Source: Coriobacteriia bacterium
GTDB lineage: Bacteria > Actinomycetota > Coriobacteriia > Anaerosomatales > Anaerosomataceae
Direction: 5' to 3'
NCBI GenBank assembly: GCA_030652115.1
Contig: JAUSBK010000008.1
Coordinates: 62,001 to 126,000 of the forward strand
Length of the DNA stretch: 64,000 bases
Shown: one piece after another, positions 10,226 to 19,846 of the stretch
Numbering within the stretch: the first letter of the stretch is position 1
Layout of the letters: the number at the start of each line of letters is the position of its first letter
Program-made: the position numbers and the translations under genes
Notes under the pieces: generated by a model
What the model was told of the DNA's origin: nothing
The model's input: only the letters and a program-made list of their open reading frames with translations
The model's database searches: none

Positions 10226-11100
10226 CGCGCTTTCTCATCGCGGGCGCCAGCGGAATGCTCGGCACCGCGCTGCAGACGGTGCTCGCCGAGCGGGGAACCC
10301 GCTTTGAAGCCCCGCCTGAGGCCGAGTTCGACATCACCGATCCCGCTGTGATCGCCTACCAGGTGCGGCGGTTCGCCGCCACGGTCGGTGAGGGGGAGCG
10401 CGGCGTCCTCGTGAACGCTGCGGCTTACACCAACGTCGAGATGGCCGAGGACCACCCCGACGTGGCGTTCCGGGTGAACGAGCACGGCGCGCGCCTGCTC
10501 GCCGAAGCGGCACGCGATGCCGGACTCGGGTTCGCGCATGTCTCGACCGACTTCGTCTTCGACGGCACGAAGCACGGGGCCTATGACGAGTACGACGAGC
10601 CGGCCCCGCTTTCGATCTACGGGATGTCCAAGCTCGCCGGCGAGCACGCAGTGCACGCTGCCTACGCGTTCGCGCTCGTCGTGCGCACCGCCTGGGTCTT
10701 CGGCGAGGGCGGCGCGAACTTCCCCGTGAAGATCCTCGACCTTGCCGGGCGTACGTCGGTACTCAAGGTCGTGACCGATGAGGTGGGCTCGCCCACCTAC
10801 ACGATCGACCTCGCCCGGGGCATCATCGCGCTCGTGGACGCGGAGGCGCACGGTCTCTACCATCTCGCGGGCGAGGGTTCGTGCAGCCGATTCGAACTCG
10901 CCGAAGCGGTGCTCGAGCTTGCGGGTCTGGCCAACACCATCGAGCCGGTGCTTGCCGCCGCGTTTCCGACGCGCGCAGCCCGCCCGGCCAACTCGACGCT
11001 CGACTGCTCGAAGGCGGCCTCACTCGGCGTTGCGATGCCGCCCTGGCGCGACGCGCTGGGGCGCTTCATCGCGAGTCGCGGCGGCGAGACGGAGGCCTGA
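10222..11100 (+). CDS. rmlD: dTDP-4-dehydrorhamnose reductase
   Basis: Last step of dTDP-L-rhamnose synthesis, an NAD(P)H-dependent SDR of 292 residues. It begins at GTG 10222, overlapping the rmlC stop by 4 bases. FLIAGASGMLGTALQTVL is the cofactor loop. VNAAAYTNVEMAEDHP is the RmlD signature, STDFVFDGTK holds the catalytic Thr, and SIYGMSKLAGE the Tyr-x3-Lys pair. RTAWVFGEGGANFPVKIL is also diagnostic. Together with rmlB, rmlA and rmlC it gives a full local supply of dTDP-rhamnose for the surrounding glycosyltransferases. Confidence 0.95.
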   Translation: MTRFLIAGASGMLGTALQTVLAERGTRFEAPPEAEFDITDPAVIAYQVRRFAATVGEGERGVLVNAAAYTNVEMAEDHPDVAFRVNEHGARLLAEAARDAGLGFAHVSTDFVFDGTKHGAYDEYDEPAPLSIYGMSKLAGEHAVHAAYAFALVVRTAWVFGEGGANFPVKILDLAGRTSVLKVVTDEVGSPTYTIDLARGIIALVDAEAHGLYHLAGEGSCSRFELAEAVLELAGLANTIEPVLAAAFPTRAARPANSTLDCSKAASLGVAMPPWRDALGRFIASRGGETEA

Positions 11101-11101
11101 G

Positions 11102-12268
11102 GTGGCCACGATCGGCATCGACGTCACCGCACTCGCCACGAGCGCGTCGGGCGGGATCGGGGCATCACAGTGGGCGACCATGCGCGCACTCGCCCGTGCT
11201 GGTTCCGAGCACCGGTTCATCATGTACTCCACGGCTACGCCGGTCGTGCCGTTCACGGAGCAGCCGCTGTATCTCAAATGGCCCCTGCGTTTGGGCTCAG
11301 GTTCGAGCGCGCGCTCCAACATCGTGTGGATGCAGACCGGCGTGAACCGCATGCTCGCTGCAGACCACGTGGACCTCTTCTGGAGCCCACGACACCTGCT
11401 GCCGTTCCGGGCCCGAGGTGTGGCGACTGTGGCGACGGTGCAGGACTTCTGGCACCTTCATCATCCCGAGCAGCAGCCGCTCGCCAACCGCACGATGAAC
11501 AGGCTGCTGATCTCGCGGATCCTGAAGCGCGCCGATCACATCGTGACCACCTCGCAGGCCGTGGCCGAGGATGCGTTCGCCCACTACCACGTATCGCGCG
11601 GTCGCCTCACGGTCGTCCCGCTCGGCGTGGATGCCGAGGTGTTCCGGCGCATGCGCGGCGAGGAGGTGGGCCGCGTGCTCGAGCGCTACGGAGTCCCCGG
11701 CAGGTTCCTGCTCGCGCTCGACGTCTACAACCCTCGCAAGAACTTCTCCGCGGTGCTCGAGGCGTTCGCCCGGCTGCCCCGGGATCTCAGGTCGTCTTTG
11801 CACCTGATCGGACTCGGCCGTCGCCGTGCGAGTGCCGAGGCCACGTCACCGGCCGCACTTGCCGAGCAACTCGACATCGGCGATCGGCTCGTGCTTGCAG
11901 GAGACGCACCGCTCGAGGAGCTGGTGGCGCTCTACAACGGGGCCGAGGCGCTGCTGTACCCGTCGGTGTACGAAGGCTTCGGCATGCCGGTGCTCGAGGC
12001 GATGGCATGCGGCTGTCCGGTGATCACCTCGGACCGCTCGTCGCTGCCGGAAGTCGCCGGAGGCGCGGCGCTGCTGACCGACCCCACCGATCCGGACGCG
12101 CTCGCCGAAGCCATCGTGACGATCGCGCGAGACGCGGCCCTGCGCGGGCTGCTCGTGCAACGCGGTGGACAGCGCGCCGCCTCGCTCACGTGGGATGCCA
12201 CCGCCGCCGGCATGCTGGCCGTCTTCGACCGGGTGCTCGCGGCCCGCGCCGGCACGGGGAGTGCGTGA
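11102..12268 (+). CDS. GT4-type glycosyltransferase
   Basis: A 388-residue GT-B enzyme beginning at GTG 11102, one base after the rmlD stop. The N-terminal domain contains DLFWSPRHLLPF and TVQDFWHLHHPE, typical of mannosyl- and rhamnosyl-transferases of the WbaZ/RfaG type. The donor domain carries VYNPRKNFSAVLEAF and VYEGFGMPVLEAMACGCPVI, with the EX7E catalytic signature. It overlaps the next glycosyltransferase by one base (TGATG), so the two are co-translated. The exact sugar is unknown, although the adjacent dTDP-rhamnose genes make rhamnose a reasonable guess. Confidence 0.85.
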   Translation: MATIGIDVTALATSASGGIGASQWATMRALARAGSEHRFIMYSTATPVVPFTEQPLYLKWPLRLGSGSSARSNIVWMQTGVNRMLAADHVDLFWSPRHLLPFRARGVATVATVQDFWHLHHPEQQPLANRTMNRLLISRILKRADHIVTTSQAVAEDAFAHYHVSRGRLTVVPLGVDAEVFRRMRGEEVGRVLERYGVPGRFLLALDVYNPRKNFSAVLEAFARLPRDLRSSLHLIGLGRRRASAEATSPAALAEQLDIGDRLVLAGDAPLEELVALYNGAEALLYPSVYEGFGMPVLEAMACGCPVITSDRSSLPEVAGGAALLTDPTDPDALAEAIVTIARDAALRGLLVQRGGQRAASLTWDATAAGMLAVFDRVLAARAGTGSA

Positions 12269-13329
12269 TGCGCATCCTCCTCGACTGCCGCATGGCCGAG
12301 TGGAGCGGCATCGGCCGCTACTGCAAAGGGCTCGTGCGCGCGCTCGCAACGCTCCCGGACGTCGAGGTCGTGCAGATGATCGCCGCTGGCGCCGAGCCGC
12401 CGGTCTCCTCGGCCGAGGTGGTGGAGGCACGCCACCATCCCTTCACGATGCGCGGCTCCTCGGAGTTCGGCCGCATCGCGCGCGCGACGTCGCCGGACCT
12501 CACGCACGCCCTCCACTTCCCGACGCCGGCGCCGGCGATCCACCCGCTGGTGGTCACCATCCAGGACCTCACGCCGCTTGCCGTGCCGGGTGTGATGCCG
12601 TCGCGGCTCAGGCGGGCGGTCTACCGTCGGTCCATCCGCCGGGCGGTGCGTACTGCAGACCGCATCCTCACGCCCTCCGAGTACTCGGCGGGCGACGTGG
12701 TGCGCTTCTTCCCGGAGGCGGCCGGACGCATCACGCCGGTGCTCCTCGCCGCCGACGACTTCACGGCCGGTCCGGTCGGCGTGCTGCCCGAGTGGCTCGA
12801 TGGACATCGGTTCGTGCTGTCGATGGGCAACACGAAGCCGCACAAGGACCTGCCGACGCTTCTGCGCGCGTTCGCAGCGCTGACCGATACGTCGCTCACG
12901 CTGGTGCTCTCGGGAGTCGACCCCGGTGACTATGTCGCCTCGGTACTCGGCGACGATCCTGCGGCCGCCAGGGTGCGGTTCACCGGCCGAATCTCCGACG
13001 ACACGTTGCGGGCGCTTTACGCCTCAGCCGAGCTGCTGGCGTACCCGTCGCTCTACGAGGGGTTCGGCCTGCCGCCGCTTGAGGCGATGGGGTTCGGCAC
13101 GCCGGTCGTGGTGGCCGAGGCGGCGTCGGTTCCCGAAGTCGTGGGGGACGCCGCGCTCACGATCGAACCGGGCGATGTCCGCGCGCTCACGGCAGCCATG
13201 GCGGACATCCTTGATGACCCGGCGCTCGCCGTCCGGTTGGCCGACCTCGGCCGTTTGCGTGCGAGCGAGCTCACGTGGCGACACACAGCCGAGCGAACGG
13301 CTGCGGTCTACCGCCAGGTCATCGGCTGA
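12268..13329 (+). CDS. GT4-type glycosyltransferase
   Basis: A 353-residue paralogue of the preceding enzyme. MRILLDCRMAEWSGIGRY is the standard opening of this GT4 subgroup, TIQDLTPLAVPG corresponds to the acceptor loop, and SMGNTKPHKDLPTLLRAF with YEGFGLPPLEAMGFGTPVVV forms the donor site. It starts at the ATG that shares its A with the stop of the upstream gene. It is the last gene of this transcription group: 130 bp separate it from the phosphohexomutase, where a new promoter is likely. Confidence 0.85.
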   Translation: MRILLDCRMAEWSGIGRYCKGLVRALATLPDVEVVQMIAAGAEPPVSSAEVVEARHHPFTMRGSSEFGRIARATSPDLTHALHFPTPAPAIHPLVVTIQDLTPLAVPGVMPSRLRRAVYRRSIRRAVRTADRILTPSEYSAGDVVRFFPEAAGRITPVLLAADDFTAGPVGVLPEWLDGHRFVLSMGNTKPHKDLPTLLRAFAALTDTSLTLVLSGVDPGDYVASVLGDDPAAARVRFTGRISDDTLRALYASAELLAYPSLYEGFGLPPLEAMGFGTPVVVAEAASVPEVVGDAALTIEPGDVRALTAAMADILDDPALAVRLADLGRLRASELTWRHTAERTAAVYRQVIG

Positions 13330-13459
13330 GTCCTCATCGCTTGAACGCACGCCCCGTTACTGTCCTGTGATACCGCTTCGGCGCGCGATAAGGCAGAATG
13401 TGAGGGCGGCGCGTGCCCGCCGACCACGAAGCATCTCATTCGTACGGGAGTGATCATCC

Positions 13460-14872
13460 ATGTGCGCAGAACCTGCCACCATCACGTTCGGCACCGACGG
13501 CTGGCGTGCCGTCATCGGCGACGACTTCACCTATGCGAACCTGCGCCGGGTAGCCGATGCCGCCGGTCGCGTCTTCGCTGCGGACAATCCGGGCGGCCTC
13601 GTCATCGTCGGCCACGACACCCGTTTCGAGGCAGCGAGCTTCGCGAAGGCAGCCGCCGAGGTCCTGGCAGCGCACGGGCTGCGCGTGCGGCTCACCGATC
13701 GCTACCTGCCCACGCCGGCGCTGTGCTGGTCGGTCAAGAACGACGAGGCGGCCATCGGCGGCGTGATGCTCACCGCGAGCCACAATCCGGCGCCCTACCT
13801 CGGCTTCAAGCTGCGCATGGCCGACGGCGGTGCGAGCCCCGTCGAGTTCACGGACCGCGTGGAAGCCGAGCTCAAGCCGGAACCGCCGGAACGTGACGCA
13901 GATGCCGCGGCGCGGGTCGAGATCGTCGACCTGGTCGGCCCGTACCTCGAGGCGCTCCGCACCATGGTGGATGCGAACCTGATCGCGGAGGCGAACCTTC
14001 GCGTGGCGGTCGATCCGCTGTACGGCGCGGGTCAGACGTACCTTGCCGAGATGCTCCGCTCCTTCGGCGTGGACGTCGTGGAGCTTCACGGCGAGCGCAA
14101 TCCCGGATTCGGCGGGCTGCATCCCGAGCCGATCCCGCCGCACATCGACGAGGTGCGCGCGTACGTGCGCGATCACGGTCTCGATGCCGCGTTCATCACC
14201 GACGGCGACGCGGACCGCATCGGTGCGGCCGACCGCAACGGCAACTTCGTGAACCCGCACCGCATCATCGCGCTCATCGCGCGTCATCTCGTGGAGGACC
14301 GCGGCATGCGCGGGCGCATCGTGAAGACGCTCTCCACAAGCGTGCTCGTCGACCGCCTCGGCGCCCGTCTCGGCAGCGAGGTCACCACCACGCCGGTCGG
14401 CTTCAAGTGGATCTACGCCGAAATGGTGAAGGGCGACGTGCTGGTGGGAGGCGAGGAGAGTGGCGGCATCGGCATCCCCTCGCATGTGCGCGAGCGTGAT
14501 GGGCTGCTCATGGCGCTGCTGCTCGCCGAAATGATGGGGCAGCGCAAGATGGGCCTCGGCGAGCTTGTGGACGACTTGCTCGCGCTCACCGGTCCCATGG
14601 AGTACAACCGCATCGACCTCAAGCTCGACCCGGCCGTGAAAGACGCGTTCGTGGCGGCAATGCCGTCGATTGCACCGGCTGAGATAGCGGGTCTCGAGGT
14701 CCGCGAGATCATCCGCGCCGACGGGATCAAGTTCCTGCTGCCCGACGATGCGTGGCTGTTGCTGCGCACCTCGGGCACCGAGCCGCTCGTGCGCATCTAT
14801 GCCGAGGCCTCGAACGCCGGCGTCGTCGACGAGCTGCTCGCCGCAGGACGTGCGCTCGTCACGGGTGCCTGA
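13460..14872 (+). CDS. Phosphoglucomutase/phosphomannomutase family protein
   Basis: An alpha-D-phosphohexomutase of 470 residues with all four family loops. The phosphoserine loop is GGVMLTASHNPAPYLG, the metal loop DGDADRIGAAD, the sugar-binding loop GGEESGGIG and the phosphate-binding loop RTSGTEPLVRIYAEA. It interconverts 6-phospho and 1-phospho hexoses, and so would feed both ManC (mannose-1-P) and RmlA (glucose-1-P) in this locus. Which sugar it prefers cannot be told from the loops. ATG 13460 has GGGAG at 13446-13450. The 130 bp upstream hold no gene and probably carry its promoter (AATG-rich segment near 13395, weak). Confidence 0.92.
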   Translation: MCAEPATITFGTDGWRAVIGDDFTYANLRRVADAAGRVFAADNPGGLVIVGHDTRFEAASFAKAAAEVLAAHGLRVRLTDRYLPTPALCWSVKNDEAAIGGVMLTASHNPAPYLGFKLRMADGGASPVEFTDRVEAELKPEPPERDADAAARVEIVDLVGPYLEALRTMVDANLIAEANLRVAVDPLYGAGQTYLAEMLRSFGVDVVELHGERNPGFGGLHPEPIPPHIDEVRAYVRDHGLDAAFITDGDADRIGAADRNGNFVNPHRIIALIARHLVEDRGMRGRIVKTLSTSVLVDRLGARLGSEVTTTPVGFKWIYAEMVKGDVLVGGEESGGIGIPSHVRERDGLLMALLLAEMMGQRKMGLGELVDDLLALTGPMEYNRIDLKLDPAVKDAFVAAMPSIAPAEIAGLEVREIIRADGIKFLLPDDAWLLLRTSGTEPLVRIYAEASNAGVVDELLAAGRALVTGA

Positions 14873-14891
14873 CGAAGGAACGCCGCTGCTT

Positions 14892-16058
14892 ATGCGTGTG
14901 ACGATGGTCAACAAGTACTACCCACCGCACCTCGGCGGCATCGAGTTCCACATGCGCGACCTCGCAACCGCGCTCGTGGCGCGCGGCCATTCGGTCAGGG
15001 CGCTCGTGGCCAACGAGGGGCGTGAAGCTGTCGCCGAGATGGTGGACGGCGTCGAGGTCGTGCGACTCCGCCGTGCCTTCGCGTACGCTTCCACGCCTGT
15101 CGCCTTCGGAATGAGGACCGCGATCGCGCGCGAGGCGGTGCGCACCGACCCGCCGGACCTGTTCCACCTGCACTTCCCGTATCCGTGGGGCGAGGTGTCG
15201 TGGCTTGCGGCGGGCGGCGGGCGAGGGGCGAGTTCGGGCGGGCGGCCGAAGTCCACGATCCCGACCGTGCTCGCGTATCACAGCGACGTGGTGCGCCAGA
15301 AGGCGTTGCTCGCCCTGTACGCTCCCATCCTCCGCCGTGTCCTCGATCGGGTGGACGTAGTGTTCGCCTCGTCGCCGAACATGGTGGAGCACAGCCCGTT
15401 CCTCTCTCAGATACCGGACAAGTGCCGGGTGATCCCGTACGGCATCCACGTGGAGCGCTACGCGGACACGCCGGAGCTCACCGCCCGCGCCGCTGCGCTG
15501 CGTGCGGGGCACGACCGCCCGATCGTGCTGTTCGTCGGTCGTCTCGTGTACTACAAGGGCCCTGAGGTGCTCGTGCGTGCAATGGCCGACGTGGACGCTG
15601 ACCTCGTGGTCATCGGCCGCGGTCCGCTCAAGCCAGAGCTCGAGGCGCTTGCGGCGTCTTCGGGCATCGCCTCGCGCGTGACGTTCCTCGACCCCGTCGA
15701 CGATGACGAACTCGCGGCCTGGTACCACGCGGCGGACATCTTCTGCCTGCCGAGCGTGGCGCGCTCTGAGGCATACGGGCTCGTACAGCTCGAGGCGCAC
15801 GCCTCGGGCACGCCCACCATCTCGACCACGCTCACCACGAGCGTCCCGTTCGTGAACGCTGACGGCGTCACGGGACTCACCGTCCCGCCCGGCGACGTGC
15901 CGGCGCTTGCCGAGGCGCTCCGGGCGCTCGTGGACGATGAGTCGCTTCGCACGCGCCTCGGGGCGCAGGCCCGCGAGCGGGCACGTGCCGAGTTCTCGAT
16001 CGACCGGATGGTCGACCAGACGCTGCAGGCGTACGCCGAGCTGGGGGTGAACGTCTAG
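14892..16058 (+). CDS. GT4-type glycosyltransferase
   Basis: A 388-residue GT-B enzyme. VNKYYPPHLGGIEFHMRDLA is the classic opening of group 1 transferases; FVGRLVYYKGPEVLVRAM and PSVARSEAYGLVQLEAHASG form the donor domain. GAAGGA at 14875-14880 precedes ATG 14892. The gene is followed directly, without a gap, by the sugar-1-phosphate transferase, which initiates the lipid-linked repeat unit. It may therefore add the second sugar, but this is inference from order alone. Confidence 0.86.
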   Translation: MRVTMVNKYYPPHLGGIEFHMRDLATALVARGHSVRALVANEGREAVAEMVDGVEVVRLRRAFAYASTPVAFGMRTAIAREAVRTDPPDLFHLHFPYPWGEVSWLAAGGGRGASSGGRPKSTIPTVLAYHSDVVRQKALLALYAPILRRVLDRVDVVFASSPNMVEHSPFLSQIPDKCRVIPYGIHVERYADTPELTARAAALRAGHDRPIVLFVGRLVYYKGPEVLVRAMADVDADLVVIGRGPLKPELEALAASSGIASRVTFLDPVDDDELAAWYHAADIFCLPSVARSEAYGLVQLEAHASGTPTISTTLTTSVPFVNADGVTGLTVPPGDVPALAEALRALVDDESLRTRLGAQARERARAEFSIDRMVDQTLQAYAELGVNV

Positions 16059-17420
16059 ATGGTGCGCGGCAGGTTCATCGTGCTCTCGGTCGTGCTCGAC
16101 GCACTTCTGGTGAATGCGGGCATCGTAGCCGCGTTCTTCATCCGCTTCGGCGGCGAGCTGCCCACGTTCAACTTCTCGCCGTACGTGGCCCTCGCGCCGC
16201 TCATCACGGTGCTGTACCTCGCAGCGGGCTACATCTTCGGTCTCTACGAGCCGGAGCGCACCGAGGGCACGTGGGAACTCGTGCGCGCTGCGTTCCAGGC
16301 AGTCACGCTCGGCTTGGTGCTCACCGTCGCGGTCGCGTTCTTCGCCGGCCCGAACTTCTTCTCGCTCAGCCGTCTCGTGCTGCTGATCGCGTGGACCGTG
16401 CAGTTCGGTTTGCTGGTGGGCTGGCGCGTCACGCTCCTTCGCTTCACCTCTGTGCTCTGGCCGGAGCAGCGCATTCTGATCGTGGGGACGAGCGACCTTG
16501 CGGTGGAACTCGCCACCGAACTCGAGCAGCGCGCCGGCTGGGGCTACCGCGTGGTCGGGCTCGTTCGGCGGGCGGAGCCGGAAGCGGAGGTCGCCTCGGC
16601 CTTCCCCGTGCTCGGCACCGCGCACGACATCGCCCAGATCGTGGCACGAGAGGACATCGACCGCGTCATCATCGCGAGCCCGGTCGCACACCGCGAGCTC
16701 ATCGAGGACATGGCGCTCTCGAGCGAGTTCGACGTGCGCGTGGAGGTCATCCCCGAGCTCTACGAGATCTTCATCGGCACTGTGGACAGTACGGTCTCGG
16801 ACATCCCGCTCATGGAGCTCACACGTCCCGCCGCGCCCGGCTGGTACCTGAGCACCAAGCGGCTGATCGACATTGGGACCTCGCTCGTATGCCTCATCAT
16901 CCTCACGCCGATCCTGCTGCTTGTGGTGCTGGCGATCCTCGTTACCATGGGCTGGCCGGTCTTCTTCACGCAGGAGCGGGTGGGTCGTCACGGTCGGTAC
17001 TTCAACGTGATCAAGTTTCGTACGATGGTCAAAGACGCCGAGGCCGCTTCGGGTCCGGTTCTCGCGGAGGAAGCCGATCCGCGCATCACGCCGCTCGGCC
17101 GGTTCATGCGGGCCACGCGTATCGACGAGCTTCCGCAACTGGCGAACATCCTCGTGGGGCAGATGAGCTGGGTCGGCCCCCGTCCGGAGCGACCGTTCTT
17201 CGTCGACCAGTACATTCATGAGATTCCCGGGTACCGCGAACGTTTCAAGGTGAAGCCGGGCGTCACCGGGCTCGCCCAGGTGAGCGGCGGCTACGCCACC
17301 ACTCCCGAGCGTAAACTCAAGTTCGACCTCATCTACATGTATCATCAGAATCTGCTGATGGACCTCCAGATCCTCGTCGAGACCGTGCGCGTTGTGCTGA
17401 CCGGTCGCGGCGCCCGATAG
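16059..17420 (+). CDS. Polyprenyl-phosphate sugar-1-phosphate transferase (WbaP/CpsE-like)
   Basis: Integral membrane initiating enzyme (453 residues). The N terminus has several membrane segments (about residues 5-125), then a soluble Rossmann-like domain (ILIVGTSDLAVELATEL), then one more membrane hairpin and the bacterial sugar transferase domain. In that domain the catalytic motifs are complete: FNVIKFRTM, RIDELPQLANIL, SWVGPRPERP, and KPGVTGLAQVSG. It transfers a sugar-1-phosphate, commonly glucose or galactose, to undecaprenyl phosphate at the inner membrane face. It directly abuts the preceding glycosyltransferase gene and lies 10 bp before the ligase/polymerase gene, consistent with a common assembly pathway. 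Confidence 0.93.
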   Translation: MVRGRFIVLSVVLDALLVNAGIVAAFFIRFGGELPTFNFSPYVALAPLITVLYLAAGYIFGLYEPERTEGTWELVRAAFQAVTLGLVLTVAVAFFAGPNFFSLSRLVLLIAWTVQFGLLVGWRVTLLRFTSVLWPEQRILIVGTSDLAVELATELEQRAGWGYRVVGLVRRAEPEAEVASAFPVLGTAHDIAQIVAREDIDRVIIASPVAHRELIEDMALSSEFDVRVEVIPELYEIFIGTVDSTVSDIPLMELTRPAAPGWYLSTKRLIDIGTSLVCLIILTPILLLVVLAILVTMGWPVFFTQERVGRHGRYFNVIKFRTMVKDAEAASGPVLAEEADPRITPLGRFMRATRIDELPQLANILVGQMSWVGPRPERPFFVDQYIHEIPGYRERFKVKPGVTGLAQVSGGYATTPERKLKFDLIYMYHQNLLMDLQILVETVRVVLTGRGAR

Positions 17421-17430
17421 GAGCATGCGC

Positions 17431-19836
17431 GTGGCCGGGGGCAAGAGACAGAAGGGCGCTCCGGCGCCTGAGAAGCGAGCGGCGCACGCGGCCGCTCGCG
17501 ATGCTGTCGTCGCCGCGCCGGGCATGGACCTCTGGGATCGCATTGCGTGGGCGTGCCTGCATATCCTGGTCGTTCTCGTTCCGCTCGCCATGTCCAACCT
17601 CGGCCCGTTCAGCAGAGACGGCGTGCCGTTCACTTACGACCAGTTCGATATTCTGAAGGTGTTCTTCGAGCGCGGCCTCATGATCGTGGCCGTGTCGGCA
17701 TGGCTCGTCGGCCTGCTGCTCCGGGGCGGGCGCGTGCGGTTCACGCGCGGCGAGTGGGTGCTGCTCGCGTTCCTCGGCTGGCTGATTCTCACCACCGTGC
17801 TGTCGGTACATCCGGCCACCGCGCTCTTCGGCAAGTACCGGCGCTTCGAGGGCCTGCTCTCGTTCCTCACCTACGGCGCCGCGTTCTTCATGAGCCTGCA
17901 GCTCGCAACCAGCGCATCGCGAGTGCGCTCGCTCGCGCGGACGCTCGCCATCGGCGGGTTCCTCGTGGCGGCATACGGGGCGCTGCAGGTGATAGGGACC
18001 GTGGGCCTCGGTGCGGCCAAGGTCCTGCAGCCGCTCGCCGCGGTCCTTGCGGCTGCGGTACCCATCGTTCTCATCTACGTGGCGATCGCGCGAGCGCGGG
18101 GCGACCGTGACGTGCAAGTGGCCTGCTGGGCCGGGGCTGCCATAGCGCTCGTGGCCGGCGTCATGATGGCCTTCGGGCTGTCCCAGAACATCGACGTTGC
18201 GGTCGCCACCGGCGCACAGTCCGTCGCGCTCGACCCCATCAGGTGGGGGTCGCTTCCGTTCGAGTCCAATCGCGCGTTCTCGACCTTCGGTAATCCCGAT
18301 CTGCTGGGCGGCTACCTCATCTTCCCGTTCGCGGTGACCCTCGGGCTGGCTCTTTCGGAGAAGCATCCTCTGTGGCGGTCGGCCTACTGGTGGTTCACCC
18401 TGCTCAACGTCTTCGTAGGCATCACCTCCTACGTCCGGGGTGCCTGGATCGGCGCCGTCGTTTCGCTCGGCCTCGTCGTCTTCGCGTACCGCCGAAGTAC
18501 CCGGGACACAGATCTGAAGCTCACACCGATCGATCTGACATACATCTTCGGTACGATCACGGCGGCTGTCGCCGTGGTGGTCGCAAGCTCGCTCAGGCCC
18601 GACGTGGTGCGCAACGTGGTCACCCGCGTCATCTCGATCTTTCAGTTCGACCAGGGGAGCGCGCAGACGCGCTTCCAGATCTGGGAGGCGGCGCGCTCGG
18701 CCATCGCCGAGCGTCCGGTCTTCGGCTGGGGCGCGGACACGTTCCGCCTGCTCTTCCCGATGTTCAAGCCGAAGGAGTACGTGGAGGCGGCCGGTTACCT
18801 GTCGGTCGCGGACAACGTCCACAACTACCCGCTGCAGCTGGCGAGCGGCATCGGGATCCCCGGGGCGCTGCTCTTCTACGGCGCCATCATCGTGGCGCTC
18901 GTCATCGCGGCACGGACGGCGTTCGAGAAGGGCGGCGCGGGTCGGAACCTGGTGCTCGCGGGCCTCTGGGCCGCGGTCGCCGGGTATGTGGTCCATCTGA
19001 TGTTCGGGCTGTCGGTCACGGGCTCCACGATCATGATGTGGCTCGCGATGGGCGTGTTGCTGAGTACCACGTCGGTCGAGCATGAGGTCAAGGCGCCCTC
19101 GTGGCAGGCGCTCGGCGTGGGTGCCGCTGTCGTGCTGTGCCTCCTCGGCACGATCCTCAACGTCAGGTATATCGCCGCCGATACCCACTATCTCGCGGGT
19201 CGCGTGCTCACCACCGGCACCGACCGCGTGGCTGAGATCGAACGCGCGATAGAACTCAACCCGTACAACGACATGTACCGGCTCGAACTCGGCACGGCCT
19301 GGCGCGATCTGTTCAAGTCCTCGGCCGCGCAGTACCTGGAGACCGTCACCGCGGGCGCGCCGGACAGCGCAGTGCTCTATCGGGCGCTCGACTACTACAC
19401 GCGTGCCGAGGCCGCGTACGAGGACATGATCCGCTACGTCCCACAGGAGTACGACACGTATGTGTTCCTTGCGAATCTGCACAACGAGGCGGCGACGTAC
19501 ATCAAGTCCGACTATGCGGAGCGGGCCGTGGACGTCGCCGAGCGCGGGATCGCGGTGGAAGAGTACGGCCCCGCGATACGCGTCCAGGCCGCAATGGCCT
19601 ACCTGCTGCTCGACCGTCCGGACGAGGCGGTCGCGGAACTCGAGGTCGCCACGGAGCTCGACCCGAACTACACTCAGGCGTTCATGATCCTGGCCGAGGC
19701 CTACGAGCGCACGGGTCGCATCGACGAAGCGCGCGCGGCGCTCGTGCATGTTCTGGAGCGCTATCCAACCAACGCCGAGGCGCAGGCAGCACTCGATTCG
19801 CTCGAGGCCAGTGCCGCGGATTCGACCGGACAGTAG
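17431..19836 (+). CDS. O-antigen ligase/polymerase-like membrane protein with TPR tail
   Basis: An 801-residue polytopic protein. Residues about 30-560 hold some 12 or more hydrophobic segments and a large loop, as in Wzy/WaaL proteins; AARSAIAERPVFGWGADTFR is the Wzy_C hallmark and DNVHNYPLQLASGIG follows it. The last 220 residues form tetratricopeptide repeats (AIELNPYNDMYRLELG, ELEVATELDPNYTQAF, LERYPTNAEAQAALD). I place the start at GTG 17431, because AGGAG at 17419-17423 stands 7 bases before it; ATG 17425 is too close. It would polymerise or ligate the glycan outside the cytoplasmic membrane. Such ligase-TPR fusions are common in Gram-positive and deep-branching bacteria. Confidence 0.85.
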   Translation: MAGGKRQKGAPAPEKRAAHAAARDAVVAAPGMDLWDRIAWACLHILVVLVPLAMSNLGPFSRDGVPFTYDQFDILKVFFERGLMIVAVSAWLVGLLLRGGRVRFTRGEWVLLAFLGWLILTTVLSVHPATALFGKYRRFEGLLSFLTYGAAFFMSLQLATSASRVRSLARTLAIGGFLVAAYGALQVIGTVGLGAAKVLQPLAAVLAAAVPIVLIYVAIARARGDRDVQVACWAGAAIALVAGVMMAFGLSQNIDVAVATGAQSVALDPIRWGSLPFESNRAFSTFGNPDLLGGYLIFPFAVTLGLALSEKHPLWRSAYWWFTLLNVFVGITSYVRGAWIGAVVSLGLVVFAYRRSTRDTDLKLTPIDLTYIFGTITAAVAVVVASSLRPDVVRNVVTRVISIFQFDQGSAQTRFQIWEAARSAIAERPVFGWGADTFRLLFPMFKPKEYVEAAGYLSVADNVHNYPLQLASGIGIPGALLFYGAIIVALVIAARTAFEKGGAGRNLVLAGLWAAVAGYVVHLMFGLSVTGSTIMMWLAMGVLLSTTSVEHEVKAPSWQALGVGAAVVLCLLGTILNVRYIAADTHYLAGRVLTTGTDRVAEIERAIELNPYNDMYRLELGTAWRDLFKSSAAQYLETVTAGAPDSAVLYRALDYYTRAEAAYEDMIRYVPQEYDTYVFLANLHNEAATYIKSDYAERAVDVAERGIAVEEYGPAIRVQAAMAYLLLDRPDEAVAELEVATELDPNYTQAFMILAEAYERTGRIDEARAALVHVLERYPTNAEAQAALDSLEASAADSTGQ

Positions 19837-19846
19837 GGGGACGTTC

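Noticed and set aside
14859-17633. Minus-strand open frame of 924 codons
   Set aside because: It spans several well-supported plus-strand genes (GT4, sugar-1-phosphate transferase) and reads as low-information Arg/His/Glu-rich sequence.
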